Positions 10,721 through 21,634 of a DNA stretch of 34,508 nucleotides are shown in pieces. The stretch spans positions 58,087 through 92,594 of the forward strand of contig NWUY0300008109.1 in NCBI GenBank assembly GCA_004151065.3, given 5' to 3'. A program made the position numbers and the translations under genes. The stretch comes from Larix sibirica (Eukaryota > Streptophyta > Pinopsida > Pinales > Pinaceae). Every line of letters starts with the position of its first letter. Position 1 is the stretch's first letter. Below the pieces are notes generated by a model. It made no database searches. It had not been told where the DNA came from and worked only from the letters and a program-made list of their open reading frames with translations.

Positions 10721-11054
10721 GTGGGCTCTCGGGCTCCCACTTGTGGATGTTGGACCATTTTTGCGACTTGATCCTTTGTTTTGCCCCATTGCTTTTTCTC
10801 TGCTCATTTTTTGACCGGCTGGGTGTTGATGGTTGTATCTCCCTTGTGGAGTTTTTTGTATTTTCATGCTGGGGGATTGGTATATCCCAAGTTCCATTTA
10901 TCTTTGTGTTTGGGAGACATGTTTTGGTCTCGTTCTTGTAATTCTATTTGGAAGACATGCATTTCGGTGTCGTCATTGTATCTATGTCACTGGTTATTCT
11001 GGCGGTTGCACTTCATACTTTTAATAAAAATAAACTTTTTTCTCATAAAAAAAA
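10721..11054 (+). other. LINE A 3' UTR with poly(A) signal and tail
   Basis: T/G-rich untranslated sequence follows the ORF2 stop. AATAAA lies at 11023-11028 and an A-rich tail at 11045-11054. Scattered matches to the 3' UTR of LINE E (GGCTC..TCCCACT just after the stop, GGGGGATTGGTATAT further on) support a shared family. The short open frames here have no coding meaning. Confidence 0.75.
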
Positions 11055-11076
11055 TCAGTTAACATAATTATATATA

Positions 11077-11648
11077 TAATAAATTTAATTCAAAAGTTTT
11101 TATTGTTTTATATAATTGTTTAGTGATTCATGTTGTTATGAAAATATTATTAACTATAATATAATTTTATTTAGTTAATAATATTTTCATAAATACATGA
11201 ATCACTAAACAACATTTATATATATATAATTTTAGTTTTCTTCGAATTCTTTTATCAACCTTTCATAGAAGGGGTGATCCCCACCTCAAATCAGCCAACT
11301 ATGTAATTCTTTTTTAGGGGTTTTGGGAACTTTTTTATTCAATACAGGATATATCGTGAAGTTTTTGTCTTCGGGGGACTATTTCCATGCTGAAATTTTT
11401 TCAATGAATATACATGCAAAACTTTTTTGAATGGGTCGTGATATTTCAGTTTTATTTTTGTAACAAATTTTTAAGAAATTTGAAATATCTAGGAAGACCG
11501 TAAGGGTCGGAAGGCATGAAAAACATAGCGATATGTTTTTTACATAATGTAATTTTGTTTTTATTAATATAGTTATGGTTTCTTTTGGAAAAAAATATAA
11601 TAATTTTAATTCATAACTTGTTATTGTTTTATATAATTGTTTAGTGAT
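11077..11648. repeat. Direct repeats of about 50 bp flanking a hairpin-containing segment
   Basis: The sequence around TTATTGTTTTATATAATTGT (11100-11127) recurs at 11621-11648, and the similarity extends left to about 11077 and 11597 with a few mismatches. The segment between (about 470 bp) holds the inverted repeat at 11118-11210 and otherwise no coding content. This may be two related copies of a small AT-rich element, or a duplicated insertion site. Confidence 0.6.
11118..11210. repeat. Near-perfect inverted repeat, 38-bp arms, 17-bp loop
   Basis: Arm 1 (11118-11155, starting GTTTAGTGATTCATG) and arm 2 (11173-11210, ending CATGAATCACTAAAC) pair at 36 of 38 positions. The size and AT content fit a MITE remnant or foldback element; a small-RNA hairpin is possible but unsupported. 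Confidence 0.75.
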
Positions 11649-11769
11649 AAAATTTTGAAAAAGGGCGATAAAGTGGAAGCGGTTATCATTAGTCCTAAAG
11701 GAATTATAGAAAAAATCTTCTCATAAGGTTAGAAATAACTTAGAATAACCAAGTATAACTTTATGTTTT

Positions 11770-12299
11770 GTACTTTGGATCTAAGGTTTCCATTAATGCT
11801 TTGGCACTTTTTTCTTGGTTGGAATAAATGAGGACACTTTTTAGCCATAGCTCGTAGACTTTTATCATCCACATATTCCGGGAACACAATTCAATGGTGG
11901 ATTTTCTTTCTCGGCGGCGACTTGTGGCGTCGGCTGGGCGGATTTTTTATGAAATCCTGGAAGGCTCCTTGTCTCCCACTAGGGGCTACTTGAACATGTT
12001 TGCTGATTAGTTTTTCCTCAGTTATTTTTTAGCGGCTACTTGACTGCGGTATGTTTGTATCTTCTTCCTTTTTTCCTCAGTTCTATCGTTTTGGTTATAT
12101 GTTGTTTGTTGGACTCATTTGGGGGATTGGTATATATCGTGTCCTTTCTGCCTTGGCTGTGGCATTGTCTTTGGAGACCTAGGGTGGTCTTGGTTCTTCC
12201 CGGCTGCTCGGTTTGGGTGTTTATGGATAGACTTCCTGGTCCATGTACTTTTTTATACTTATTTAATAAAGTATAGTATTTTCTTGTGAAAAAAAAAAA
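11770..12299 (+). mobile_element. LINE E: 5'-truncated relative of LINE A (RNase H end + 3' UTR + tail)
   Basis: From about 11774 one frame reads like the last third of the LINE A RNase H domain: INALALFSWLE, FIIHIFREHNSMVDFLSRRR and AGRIFYEILEG, with two internal stops and Phe where LINE A has the second Asp of VDD. It is followed by a 3' UTR sharing blocks with LINE A (GGGGGATTGGTATAT), AATAAA at 12265-12270 and an A11 tail at 12289-12299. The 5' truncation is typical of LINE insertions. I did not find a clear target-site duplication. Confidence 0.8.
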
Positions 12300-14006
12300 C
12301 CTATCAAATTGAGAAAGTAATAATCCTCATAGAGTCCCTTTTTTGTAATTAATCAAATGCAAAAGAAGGAGTTAAAGGAGGAGAACCGGCTATGTAGAAC
12401 CTTTCAAATATTTCACAAGAATTTGGAAGGGCTAGAAGTTTTTCCATGTCCTAAGAAGCAATAATGAAATAGTTGATCGCAAAGCAAATGAGGTGGTATA
12501 TTTGGACAAGGGGGTCCTGGTAAAAATCATGGACCTCCTTGACAGATTTTGGATCCCCTACAAGAGTTATGAATTACAACATTAAGAACTTGAGCCTCAC
12601 CATTTTTAACATGTTTGAATTAGCCTTTGGAGAATCTACTTGGCAACATTATAACATGGATATGCATGCAAGTTGCCTCATTAAAGGCATGTGTGAGGAA
12701 GACCTTAGTCTCCCTCATGCCTTTTACTCCTTCATTTCCATACATTACATCCACAACATATAATATTTTAATTCCCCCTTTACAAAGGCTCTCCTACAGA
12801 GGTGGGATTAATACTGGAAATTTATGGTGCAAGGAGGTGGCTTAGAGGACGACTATGGTTCGGAGGTAGTTTATTTATGGCGTAAACTATTGAGTCAGGG
12901 ATATGGGTCCAAGAATCAGATTGCAATCTCGTTGATACAACTTCCTTCATTGGCATGGTCTTGGAGTCTCCATCTCGACAGAGATATGAAATTTTTTCTC
13001 TCTGAGGTGACATTTCTTCAAGTCCAATGTTTAACTTGCAATTTAAATTTGATCTCATAGAGTTTTCCAGGTAGTCTCAACAACATGTGATTGCATTTGT
13101 TGGGGGTTTGGTTTTTCTTTAGAGCATTATTTGGTTTAAAAGTGTGGGTAAGAGTGAGGATTCTTGCTCTACTTGGTATTATGGCACAATGATTCTATTA
13201 TGGGAAAAGTGGGGGTGATGGTATTTATAAGGTACGTAAATTTTTGAGAAGAATGAACTCAATTGGAGGGGATGAGACAAGCAACCAAATACCTAAGTAT
13301 TCATATGAAGATCTAAGAAAACAAGCCATAGGAGATAAAGGAAGTCGTGAAAGATCAAGCTTTGAAGTATGAAAAACTTGGCAATGATTCATAAATGCAT
13401 TATTATGTCATATTGGGGTTAGTCAGAGAATCACAATCCATTGCAAGTTATATGATATTGTACATAGGTTCTACGAAAGAGAAGGTTGAAGAAGAAGAAA
13501 CAATGCAGTAAACAACAATGGCTTTAGCAAACCAACCGAATTTCTAAGAGGGAATATGGTATGGAGCGTCAAGATGGTTATATGGATGAGGTCCATTCAA
13601 GGCATAAATCTAGTTGGTATGTTATCTCATGTTTTTCTTTTGTTTATACTTGCTTGGTTAATTTATTAGGCAATATAATTTCAAATATTTTAGGAAGGTC
13701 ACATGCTTTAGTATTATGTTTTCTTATATGTTGTATTGTATATTCTACTTCAATTTGGAAGATAAAATTTTGGATTTTTTTTAAACTTTTATGTAATTTC
13801 AAGTTGTTTGGTTCCTCGCAACTTTTTTATCATACAAATTCTACCCATTACAATTAAACAAAAAGTGATAACATTTTGAAGAAGTGAAAATTATTTCAAT
13901 ATTATAAATAGGTTTTGGAGTATATTTTATATTAAAGTTTCAATTGACATTAGCTTAGAATGAAGAATATACATTTAATATATATATATATATATATAAT
14001 TAAAAT
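12300..14006. other. No gene recognised; ends in a TA microsatellite
   Basis: Short open frames (12539-12763, 12824-13060 on both strands, 13561-13857) have no recognisable motif. The stretch 13220-13560 is purine-rich and might be a worn coding remnant of a retroelement, but I cannot name one. A (TA)n run begins near 13978 and leads into the N gap. Confidence 0.5.
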
Positions 14007-14677
14007 NNNNNNNNNNNNNNNNNNNNNNNNNNNNNNNNNNNNNNNNNNNNNNNNNNNNNNNNNNNNNNNNNNNNNNNNNNNNNNNNNNNNNNNNNNNNNN
14101 NNNNNNNNNNNNNNNNNNNNNNNNNNNNNNNNNNNNNNNNNNNNNNNNNNNNNNNNNNNNNNNNNNNNNNNNNNNNNNNNNNNNNNNNNNNNNNNNNNNN
14201 NNNNNNNNNNNNNNNNNNNNNNNNNNNNNNNNNNNNNNNNNNNNNNNNNNNNNNNNNNNNNNNNNNNNNNNNNNNNNNNNNNNNNNNNNNNNNNNNNNNN
14301 NNNNNNNNNNNNNNNNNNNNNNNNNNNNNNNNNNNNNNNNNNNNNNNNNNNNNNNNNNNNNNNNNNNNNNNNNNNNNNNNNNNNNNNNNNNNNNNNNNNN
14401 NNNNNNNNNNNNNNNNNNNNNNNNNNNNNNNNNNNNNNNNNNNNNNNNNNNNNNNNNNNNNNNNNNNNNNNNNNNNNNNNNNNNNNNNNNNNNNNNNNNN
14501 NNNNNNNNNNNNNNNNNNNNNNNNNNNNNNNNNNNNNNNNNNNNNNNNNNNNNNNNNNNNNNNNNNNNNNNNNNNNNNNNNNNNNNNNNNNNNNNNNNNN
14601 NNNNNNNNNNNNNNNNNNNNNNNNNNNNNNNNNNNNNNNNNNNNNNNNNNNNNNNNNNNNNNNNNNNNNNNNNNNNN
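14007..14677. other. Assembly gap, 671 N
   Basis: A continuous run of N bounded by AT-rich sequence, with TA dinucleotide runs on both sides (13978-13999 and 14703-14734). Any open frame across it is an artefact. Confidence 0.99.
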
Positions 14678-14696
14678 TATCAATTTTTTTATTTAG

Positions 14697-14702
<6 letters not shown>

Positions 14703-14734
<32 letters not shown>
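14703..14734. repeat. (TA)n microsatellite
   Basis: An uninterrupted run of about 16 TA units beside the N gap. Confidence 0.9.
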
Positions 14735-14740
<6 letters not shown>

Positions 14741-15590
14741 AGTCTTTTTATAAAGAATGTTATTATGGAGAAGGTAAAAACATATATTTTTGTTGGAAAG
14801 CAAGGTTCTTTTTATTGTTGATAGGTTTTCCTTGGCTTTTCACACCCCATTCAATTTGTGGATTTAGCATGGTGCGGTGTACAAAAGGCCTTAATACCAA
14901 GGTAAACTAGTTGATTTCCAATAGGACATAGCAATGCTTGAACAAGACCAAATGTAACTAGCTAAATCTTTATGTTTAAACCTATAAATTCTTCATGGTG
15001 ACTCTCTCTTTTGGAATTTCTACTTGAAACATCGAGAAAATTAAACAGTAACATAAATTAATCTCCCCAAAAATATGGCCAATGAATTGTGAAAATCTAC
15101 ATTCACAAATATTATTTCAAGATGTATAATAATAAGTATTGGACTCTTTATTATTATATTTGTTATTCATATTCTTTTTTTTCCACGAACAAAAAAATGG
15201 AATAACAAAGTTACATTTTTCAAATGCTTTGGGAGCATTTTGGCCAAACCAGAAACAGTTATGCAAACTCTAAAAAATAAGTGTTGTATGATCACAATAC
15301 TGCATCAAATATCAATTGATATGAATGTCCTATGTAATTTGCATGAGATTACACAAAATAGATAAAAATATCTCCCTATGACCAAAAATGATAAGCAAGA
15401 AGGATAGTAAAAATCCAATAGCTCAAGGGGATAGACCATGCATATATATAAACTATAAAATAGTCCAAAGTACTAGCAGCCCAAACGAAGGACCATCCAA
15501 TTCAGCTACAAAATAATTATAAAGGTATAACATTATGTAAAGGTGGGTGATAATAACCAACGACCTGCCCCTTGCGAATTTCCTCAATAT
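14735..15590. other. No gene; right part is probably the 3' UTR of LINE B
   Basis: No coding content recognised. The block 15113-15182 (ATTTCAAGATGT, then CTTTATTATTATATTTGTT and a T-run) resembles 22197-22263, which lies at a comparable place downstream (in minus orientation) of LINE C. It therefore probably belongs to the shared 3' untranslated region of these minus-strand LINEs. Confidence 0.5.
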
Positions 15591-15607
15591 GTCATTTCCC
15601 AACAACC

Positions 15608-15985
15608 ATGTTAATACCAGCCTTTGACAATGAATCAACCTTAGAATTTATTTCTACTATAAGTGTGATTGAAAGACAAATAATTAAACATATGACAAAC
15701 TCCACAAATTACCCCCAATAATGGAAGCAATAGAAAATTATGACAATTTTGTTAAGCACTCATTCATTTCACCATGATCATTGAATCCCCCATAACTTGT
15801 AGTATGGACACCCCTTTCTCACCCACTAACATTAAAAGTAACTTTAAATCCATTAACTCTACGAAGTTATTCGTACCATCCCTGAAACCAACTCTAAACT
15901 TTAAACAATAAACCCGATTTACAAAAAGAACACCATTTGCCCCACATCTTCAAGGTTCTCTCTGAGCAACACCATCAAAGAACAC
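15608..15985 (-). pseudogene. LINE B RNase H domain remnant
   Basis: Minus-strand translation gives VFFDGVAQRE, a DGTNNFVELMDLKLLL segment, MGDSMIMVK and KVDSLSKAGIN. All four expected acidic positions (Asp, Glu, Asp, Asp) are present, but stops follow QREP and MIMVK and a frame change lies before the last motif. Close in sequence to the RNase H of LINE D (FDGVAQ, GVLF), suggesting one family for B, C and D. Confidence 0.8.
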
Positions 15986-16189
15986 CCATGAACCCTCCAT
16001 GTCCAGAGCTTCAACCATAATCTAGATAGCAGGTTTGAAATGCTTGTCTTGAGGAAAACAATTTAAAATGTCAATCCCCTAAGTTGCTCAATGTAGAGGG
16101 AGTATGTTCCTATCATCAAACAAGCTGGCATTCTTAGCCAATGAGATACCCCAGGAGATATTCAAGGGCATAACACTATAATCTTTGAC

Positions 16190-16470
16190 CACATAATTTC
16201 CAAACCTTTTCCTAAGACCTTATTCCACATAAATACCATACCATACATATTTTAACCTAATTAAAACTTCAATTCCAAGACAAACTTGCCTAGAATTAGA
16301 GCATTTCATTACTAAATGAAAAATAGTCTCGCCATAATGCTTATAGAGAGGACACCTTCCTGGCCCTAACCTATTTATTTTTTATAGATTATCCCACGTC
16401 GATACTGTATTATTTAGAAGCATCCACATAGAAAAAATGATTTTACAGGGCATATGAATTTCCAAAATCC
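16190..16470 (-). pseudogene. LINE B zf-RVT remnant
   Basis: On the minus strand MPCKIIFSMWMLLNNTVSTW is followed by RLGPGRCPLYKHYGETIFHL and VMKC. The pattern is that of zf-RVT, but the second zinc cysteine has become tyrosine (TAT for TGT), and a stop lies before KINRLG. The segment GISLAKNASLFDDRN further on matches the WGIWLARN region seen in LINE D. Confidence 0.8.
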
Positions 16471-16949
16471 CCTCCACTACCAAATCATCTCTCTTTGAAC
16501 ACCTCCTTCGCTTAAGGATAAATAGCATGCCCCTTGAGCATTAATACATGAAGGGATACTAGCCCAAATCAAGAAATCTTCTCTTAGATCCTTACATTGT
16601 TGGACTTCAATAGAGATATAAAGGAATGCATACGGGTGACTCTACCCCTTTAAAACCCATGATATTAGGTAATAACCATTCTTGTCCTTGGATATTTCTC
16701 ATGAATGGATCAACAATTCAGTCAAGATGAAACAAACCTCTATCCCTTAATGATTAAATAATCAACTTAGGAAGCTTATAGTCCATATGAATTCCAACCC
16801 AAGGATCACCCCCAACCTTACCTTTGAACCATCCCCAACTATCCAAACCAAACCCTCACCAACCAAGGGGAAACCCAAGGCAATCACTTTCAACATTTTT
16901 TATATTTTTATAAGGTTGTTGAATCCAATCCTCAATGGAATTAGCAATA

Positions 16950-17999
16950 ATGTAATTTTGATGAATAACTTGAACCCATAAAGCCTCCATATACTTTTGG
17001 ATGCCAAATCTTTTGAAAATAGAAATATGTTTTATCCTCCACCCACCTAAGTGTTTTGGAGCATCTAATATTTGTCAATTTATTCATGGGAAGACCTTCT
17101 TTTCTGGGGTTATTGACTAAAGAAAGTAGTTGCTGATCATTCTTTTATTTTCTAAAATTCTTTTTGGTATTCATGAAAGGGTCATCTAGTAAATATGAAT
17201 GGCCTCCAACACAACCTTGACAAGATCCAATCTATCACCCTTGGATAGCCAATAGTGGCACCATGTATAAATTATCTTTTCAAATTATTATGACAACGTT
17301 TATCATAATTGAGAAGGAGACATGGGTTAAACAACTCATCACCCAAGTAATAAAATGAACACAAAATCCAAGACAAGTAAGCATCAATCTTAGATACATC
17401 TAATCAACTATATCATAATCATTTAAGAGATCAACCTTGAACACAACTACCTTTAAGTTCTTAGTTTTTATAAAGTGCATTCCTTCCCGAGCCACCATAT
17501 GGCTTCATGGATTTGGCAACTTGCCAAGAAACCAAATTGTTCACCAAAAACATAACTTTACATCAGTGTTTTAAACCTTTTGATTATTACCTTTGCCACT
17601 ATTTTATAAATGCAATTTCAAAGAGATATAGATCCAAAATCTTCAAAGGTTACAGGGTTATTTGTCTTTGGGATGAATGCAAGGAAAGATGTGTTGAAAG
17701 CTGCCAAAACCCTACATGAGGAACTCAACTCTCCCACCACCCTTAAGAGGTCCCCCTCTATTAACTCATAAAACCCTGAAAAAATTATATCGGCCACCTA
17801 CCAATATGAAGCATTTGTCCTTTTGAAAATTGAACATTACTTCTTGAAGCTCATCCTTGGAGACCTCCTCCATTAATCTTTGATTATGTTCCTCATTTAT
17901 GAAACTAGGGAAAATTTGAGAGATCCTAATCACACATGCAATTATTACTCTCTCCTTTTCTTTGAAAAGATTACCAAAATGATTCACCATCACTCTCAT
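16950..17999 (-). pseudogene. LINE B reverse transcriptase remnant with lost catalytic core
   Basis: Minus strand: EEVSKDELQEVMFNFQKDKC (17890-17820) precedes SFLAFIPKTNNPVTFEDFGS, then a stop, then NCIYKIVAKVIIKR, and VDLLNDYD (17412-17435), which carries the first catalytic Asp position. Then ITWVMSCLTHVSFSI matches the segment before the QGDP motif. The FADD/YADD box is not visible where expected (17280-17050); the sequence passes from LVKVVLEAIHIY almost directly to post-catalytic text, so an internal deletion is likely. Confidence 0.75.
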
Positions 18000-18374
18000 A
18001 ATGTCTTCAAACTTCCTAGCCTCTGATCTGTCAGCCTTTGATATTTTCCAAATGGTGTAATATTCTTGTGATGATTGGCATATTGGAGGAAATTTTTAGA
18101 GTTCTCATCACCTTTAGACATCCAAACAACCCTACTCTCTAGACTCCAACTTACTCCCCTTTCATCCAAGAGAATCCTTATTTTTACTTCTAAAGCAACA
18201 ATCTTAGCCTTAGAGCCTTCCAAAGTATAACCATGACCCTTAAAATCATACCAATCCTCCAATCTAACTTTGACCTCCTTCAAATCCTTTTATATTCAAG
18301 TTTTTTTTAATAAACCCATGTTATAGAAACCTATTTTATCCCTTTTAAATTTGATTCAAGTTGGATGGAAACAA
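17996..18374 (-). pseudogene. LINE B endonuclease-RT linker
   Basis: The peptide KEVKVRLEDWYDFKGHGYTL, then LESRVVWMSKGDENSKNFLQ, corresponds to the linker between the endonuclease and reverse transcriptase of plant L1 elements (LINE A has RAIWISLGENNSKFFHRF at the same place). It is the left-hand side of the gene interrupted by the 18380-19385 insertion. Confidence 0.8.
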
Positions 18375-18379
18375 ACCAA

Positions 18380-19385
18380 GTTGAACAACCATCATAGGGA
18401 CCAAACAATATTATTTTTGAAGGTTTGAATGTCAAATCTATAATATATGGTCGATAGGGTTCTGCTCGACTCAATTTGTGAGTCTATTCGATGGATAAAA
18501 AGTAAAATTATGGACATGTAATTGAAGTTATGTATGCAATAGAGTTATTTGAGTTACAAGTCACGGGTGACTCTATTTTGAAGTCGATTAAAATAGAGGG
18601 GATGAAACATGAGTCTTCTTAAAGGTAGGCGATCCCCTGTATGGTAAATTCAGTCGGTCCCTCACCGACCATGGTCAGTTGAGTCAAGTTAGTCGGGTCC
18701 ATCGTAGTTGGTCACGACCAATATTATGTACAGTAGTCAGTCCCGACCATGATCAAGAAAACATATACCGAGCATCCATATTTTAAATTTGCAGGCATCC
18801 TCATGATAGAAAACATAAAGGACGACCACATTCAAACATAAGTTATTTTACATTGCACAGCAAACGTGCTTAACTCCAGATGATGACATAAAGAACACTT
18901 GAACCGATCGAACCCCTCGGTGCTAAAATGCAAATGCATCTCTTGGACTGTGATTGTAGAAGTTGAAGGCAGAAAAATGGTATGGAAAGACGAGCCAAAA
19001 TACCTCTATGTTGAGCCATTGAAGATGAGTCCAACTAGCCAATGAAAGGGTGAGGCTTCACTAACTATTACCTGATTGAAGACAGATACTGAAGAATCAC
19101 ATATCTGGGTTGTTTCTGCATAGTTTCTCTCTTTGGGACGAAGAAGCGTTTTGTTGGTGGGGGAGATGTTGAGAGGACCCTTCGGGGCCTTAATGGTCAT
19201 TGTTAACTCTTAACTAATGAACGGTTGGAAGTGGTACAACTGCTCCAACTGACTTCATATTGTATAAATATTACCATGGTGAATGAAAAAGGTGACTGAA
19301 CGTTCGATCCAACACTTTCTTGATGGCTGTGTGTATGCTTATTATTCTCTTTGCTTGAATGTGATGTGAAAGCACAACTTTCAAC
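18380..19385 (+). mobile_element. 1006-bp insertion in LINE B: candidate solo LTR or DNA element
   Basis: The segment is flanked on both sides by ACCAA (18375-18379 and 19386-19390), and its ends are GTTGAA and TTCAAC, inverted copies of each other. Removing the segment and one ACCAA joins the LINE B minus-strand reading frame (codons for DEYFLQLV run straight into CFHPT). This pinpoints the insertion. Inside there is a TATA-like TGTATAAATA near 19260 about 120 bases before the right end, as in an LTR, and a cluster of GACC/GGTC words around 18655-18760. The termini are not the usual TG...CA, so a solo LTR is only one option. No coding region was recognised. The right 257 bases recur at 24357-24613. 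Confidence 0.65.
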
Positions 19386-19390
19386 ACCAA

Positions 19391-20100
19391 CTGCAAAAAA
19401 TATTCATCTTCCAACCACTGATAATTATACTTGAAAGGGCTTGGTCGTCTCATCCCAATTGTTATCGTTTCTATAAGTACAAGACAATGATTTGAATCCC
19501 ACTGGAATTGACCCATTGCCTCAATCTGAAAGCATAATCCAAGAAGGCCTCTGATACCAAGAATCTATCAATCCTTTTTGCAATCCTATGCTGACCCACT
19601 ATTTTATTCTCCATGTAGGTTTTAACTTGTCATGTTCCACATCAACAAGACCTTCCTCCTCAATATTTCTCAAAAAGAACCCAGAGAAAGAATTTTCTTA
19701 AGCATTTGGGCCCTAGATCTCTACTCTTCCCAGTGAAAAGTTCAAATCTCCCCTCAAAATAACACTATCCTTCATCAAAAAATTATTTGAAAAGAAACTC
19801 TCCTATAACAAAACCTTGTCATTGTATGGACCATAAATATCTATAACCAACAACTCTCTTCCCAATTCCCAAGAGTAGAGCTCTAGCGGCCCCAAACCTA
19901 TTCAGATTCACCTTTTCTCTTCAGATTTCCCCATTTCTCCCCACATAATTGATATTAGCACTCAAAGAAGGCCAACACTCTGAGTGCAAAAATTTATGTG
20001 GGGATGGAAAATAATTCAAAGGTCTTGAATTTTCTAGAAGATTACCTCTAAAAACCACAAAAACTCGAGGATATTAAAAATAAGTGTCAACATGATCATT
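19391..20100 (-). pseudogene. LINE B endonuclease remnant
   Basis: Minus strand: LLVIDIYGPYNDKVLL (about 19850-19805), GDLNFSLG (about 19755-19730; the metal-site motif is kept), GLVDVEHDKLKPTWRI, QWDSNHCLVLIE (about 19510-19475, where the S-D-H motif reads S-N-H) and SPFKYNYQWLEDEYFLQL, the typical end of the L1 endonuclease. Stops and frame changes separate these pieces. The last piece runs directly into the insertion boundary. Confidence 0.8.
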
Positions 20101-20369
20101 TGGAGGGCTCACATCACCTTTATCAATGGAGTAGTGGAAACTATCAAAAGTTGAAGGAACCACTGAATTAAGAAGGAAGGTTAAAGAAACCAAACCATGA
20201 GGGTTACATGCCTAAAAAATATTAGACTTATGATTGCCCCCCATATTCCATCCAAAGTTCATGTCATGTCCTTCCCAACAACTATCCTCTCAAGGGTTTT
20301 TGACACCTCCCTCAAACCAACCTCCTTGTGAACCATGGGAGAGGTTTTCCAAACTCACATTTTCCTTAT

Positions 20370-21634
20370 GAATGGCATAGAACAACCCACAAAAAGATGG
20401 ACATACTTATGGCATTGATTAATTACACCTAAACGACACTCCCACCTAATCCAAGGTCTATTTATGTTCTCTAAACCCCTTCTATAGGACAATACTTTTT
20501 CCCAAGCCGTCACAAAGGTCCATATTGACCAAGATATGGGAAACCGTCATCAACCCTTTCCACATGAATGCAATATCTGCCTCCATAAACACCCCAAGGC
20601 ATTCCATATTGATTGAAAAATGCCAAGCAACTATAAATCAAGGGGATAAACCAGACATTTCGTATATATTAAAACAAAATATGATCTTTTGCTTATAATG
20701 TTAAAAAAAGGGCATCCACCTCTTCAACATGAGAGGGTTTGAGTCTCCCATCTGAGAATCGACCAAGATTTTTGCTGAGTCCTCAACCGATCAAAATCTA
20801 GATGCAAGCCATCCTTTAGTCAAGACAAGGATGTCAATTCATAACCAAGCAAAGGGCTCCAAGATGAGGATACTCGCTCCTTTAAACACCTATCACTTGA
20901 ACTACGACCAAGGAAATTCCCTACAAACATCATATCACCGAACTCCACAACTCCTTTCAATCTAACCTCCTCACCTAAAACAATCTTAATAGGCGAAGAC
21001 CATTGTTTAACATCCCCCCCCCCTTTTACTCCATGGCATCTCCACTGAACAATCAAAAGACACAAGAATGGAATTAATAACATGATCATAATAGCCATCT
21101 CTCATAAAATACGTGGGCTTACCACATAGATTTGGGAGCTTGATTAACTCGCCATTGAAACCATCCCCCAAAACCTTAGGCTCAACTCACAATATTTCAT
21201 CACAAAGAACAACCCAATGTTTTTGGTGTTAAACATTGCAAGCCTAGAGGAAGTTAGGAGGGAAGATGAAGTAACATTTCTAAATCCAAGAAATCAATCT
21301 AAGCACATATTTTGCTAAAGTGTAAAAATCCTTATTGTCATTTTTTCCCTTCTAGGTCTGGCCACACGACATCACCCACTCTATTGTTCACAAGTACAAA
21401 CAAGACCTTATGTGAGTCAAGTGAAGGATTGTTAGCTAATGTGCATTCCCCATCAATGGCGACAAACCCCATGTTGGCATCAAATCCCAAAGTTCTAGCG
21501 CCCTCCTGAATATTTACCATCGATCTAGAAACAACCCCATAATTCCTAGGAGACTTCGAGCCTCCACGAGCCAGGGGGGACCTCCAAATGCACACTCCTT
21601 CAAGGGGTCCTCCAAGAAATCCACTAGCTCCCAT
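20370..21634 (-). pseudogene. LINE B ORF1 remnant (DUF4283 / CCHC)
   Basis: The open frame 21634-21338 (MGASGFLGGPLEGVCIWRSP) is probably the N-terminal part, by position only. The frame 21098-20820 contains MFVGNFLGRSSSDRCLKERV followed by SSSWSPLLGYELTSL, which resembles the start of DUF4283. Further along (about 20414-20381) QCHKYVHLFVGC keeps the last three ligands of a CX2CX4HX4C knuckle, while the first cysteine is missing. Many stops and frame changes. Confidence 0.6.

Larger units (their letters stand above)
4716..11054 (+). mobile_element. LINE A: near-complete L1-clade non-LTR retrotransposon, inactivated
   Basis: The element has the plant L1 order: ORF1 (4750-6645; DUF4283-like fold and CCHC knuckle), ORF2 (6642-10720; endonuclease, reverse transcriptase, zf-RVT, RNase H), a 3' UTR with AATAAA at 11023-11028, and a short A-rich tail (11045-11054). 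About 6.3 kb, the normal size for the group. All domains are present but the frames are broken by many nonsense codons and a few frameshifts, so it cannot move on its own. No convincing target-site duplication was found. A truncated relative lies at 11770-12299 and an RNase H fragment of the same family at 3435-3739. The left end is uncertain and could lie upstream at about 4283. Confidence 0.9.

Noticed and set aside
12539-13060. Overlapping open frames on both strands
   Set aside because: They overlap each other, are short and show no recognisable domain.
13960-14700. Long open frames on both strands (over 220 codons)
   Set aside because: They consist almost entirely of N; the assembly gap produces them.
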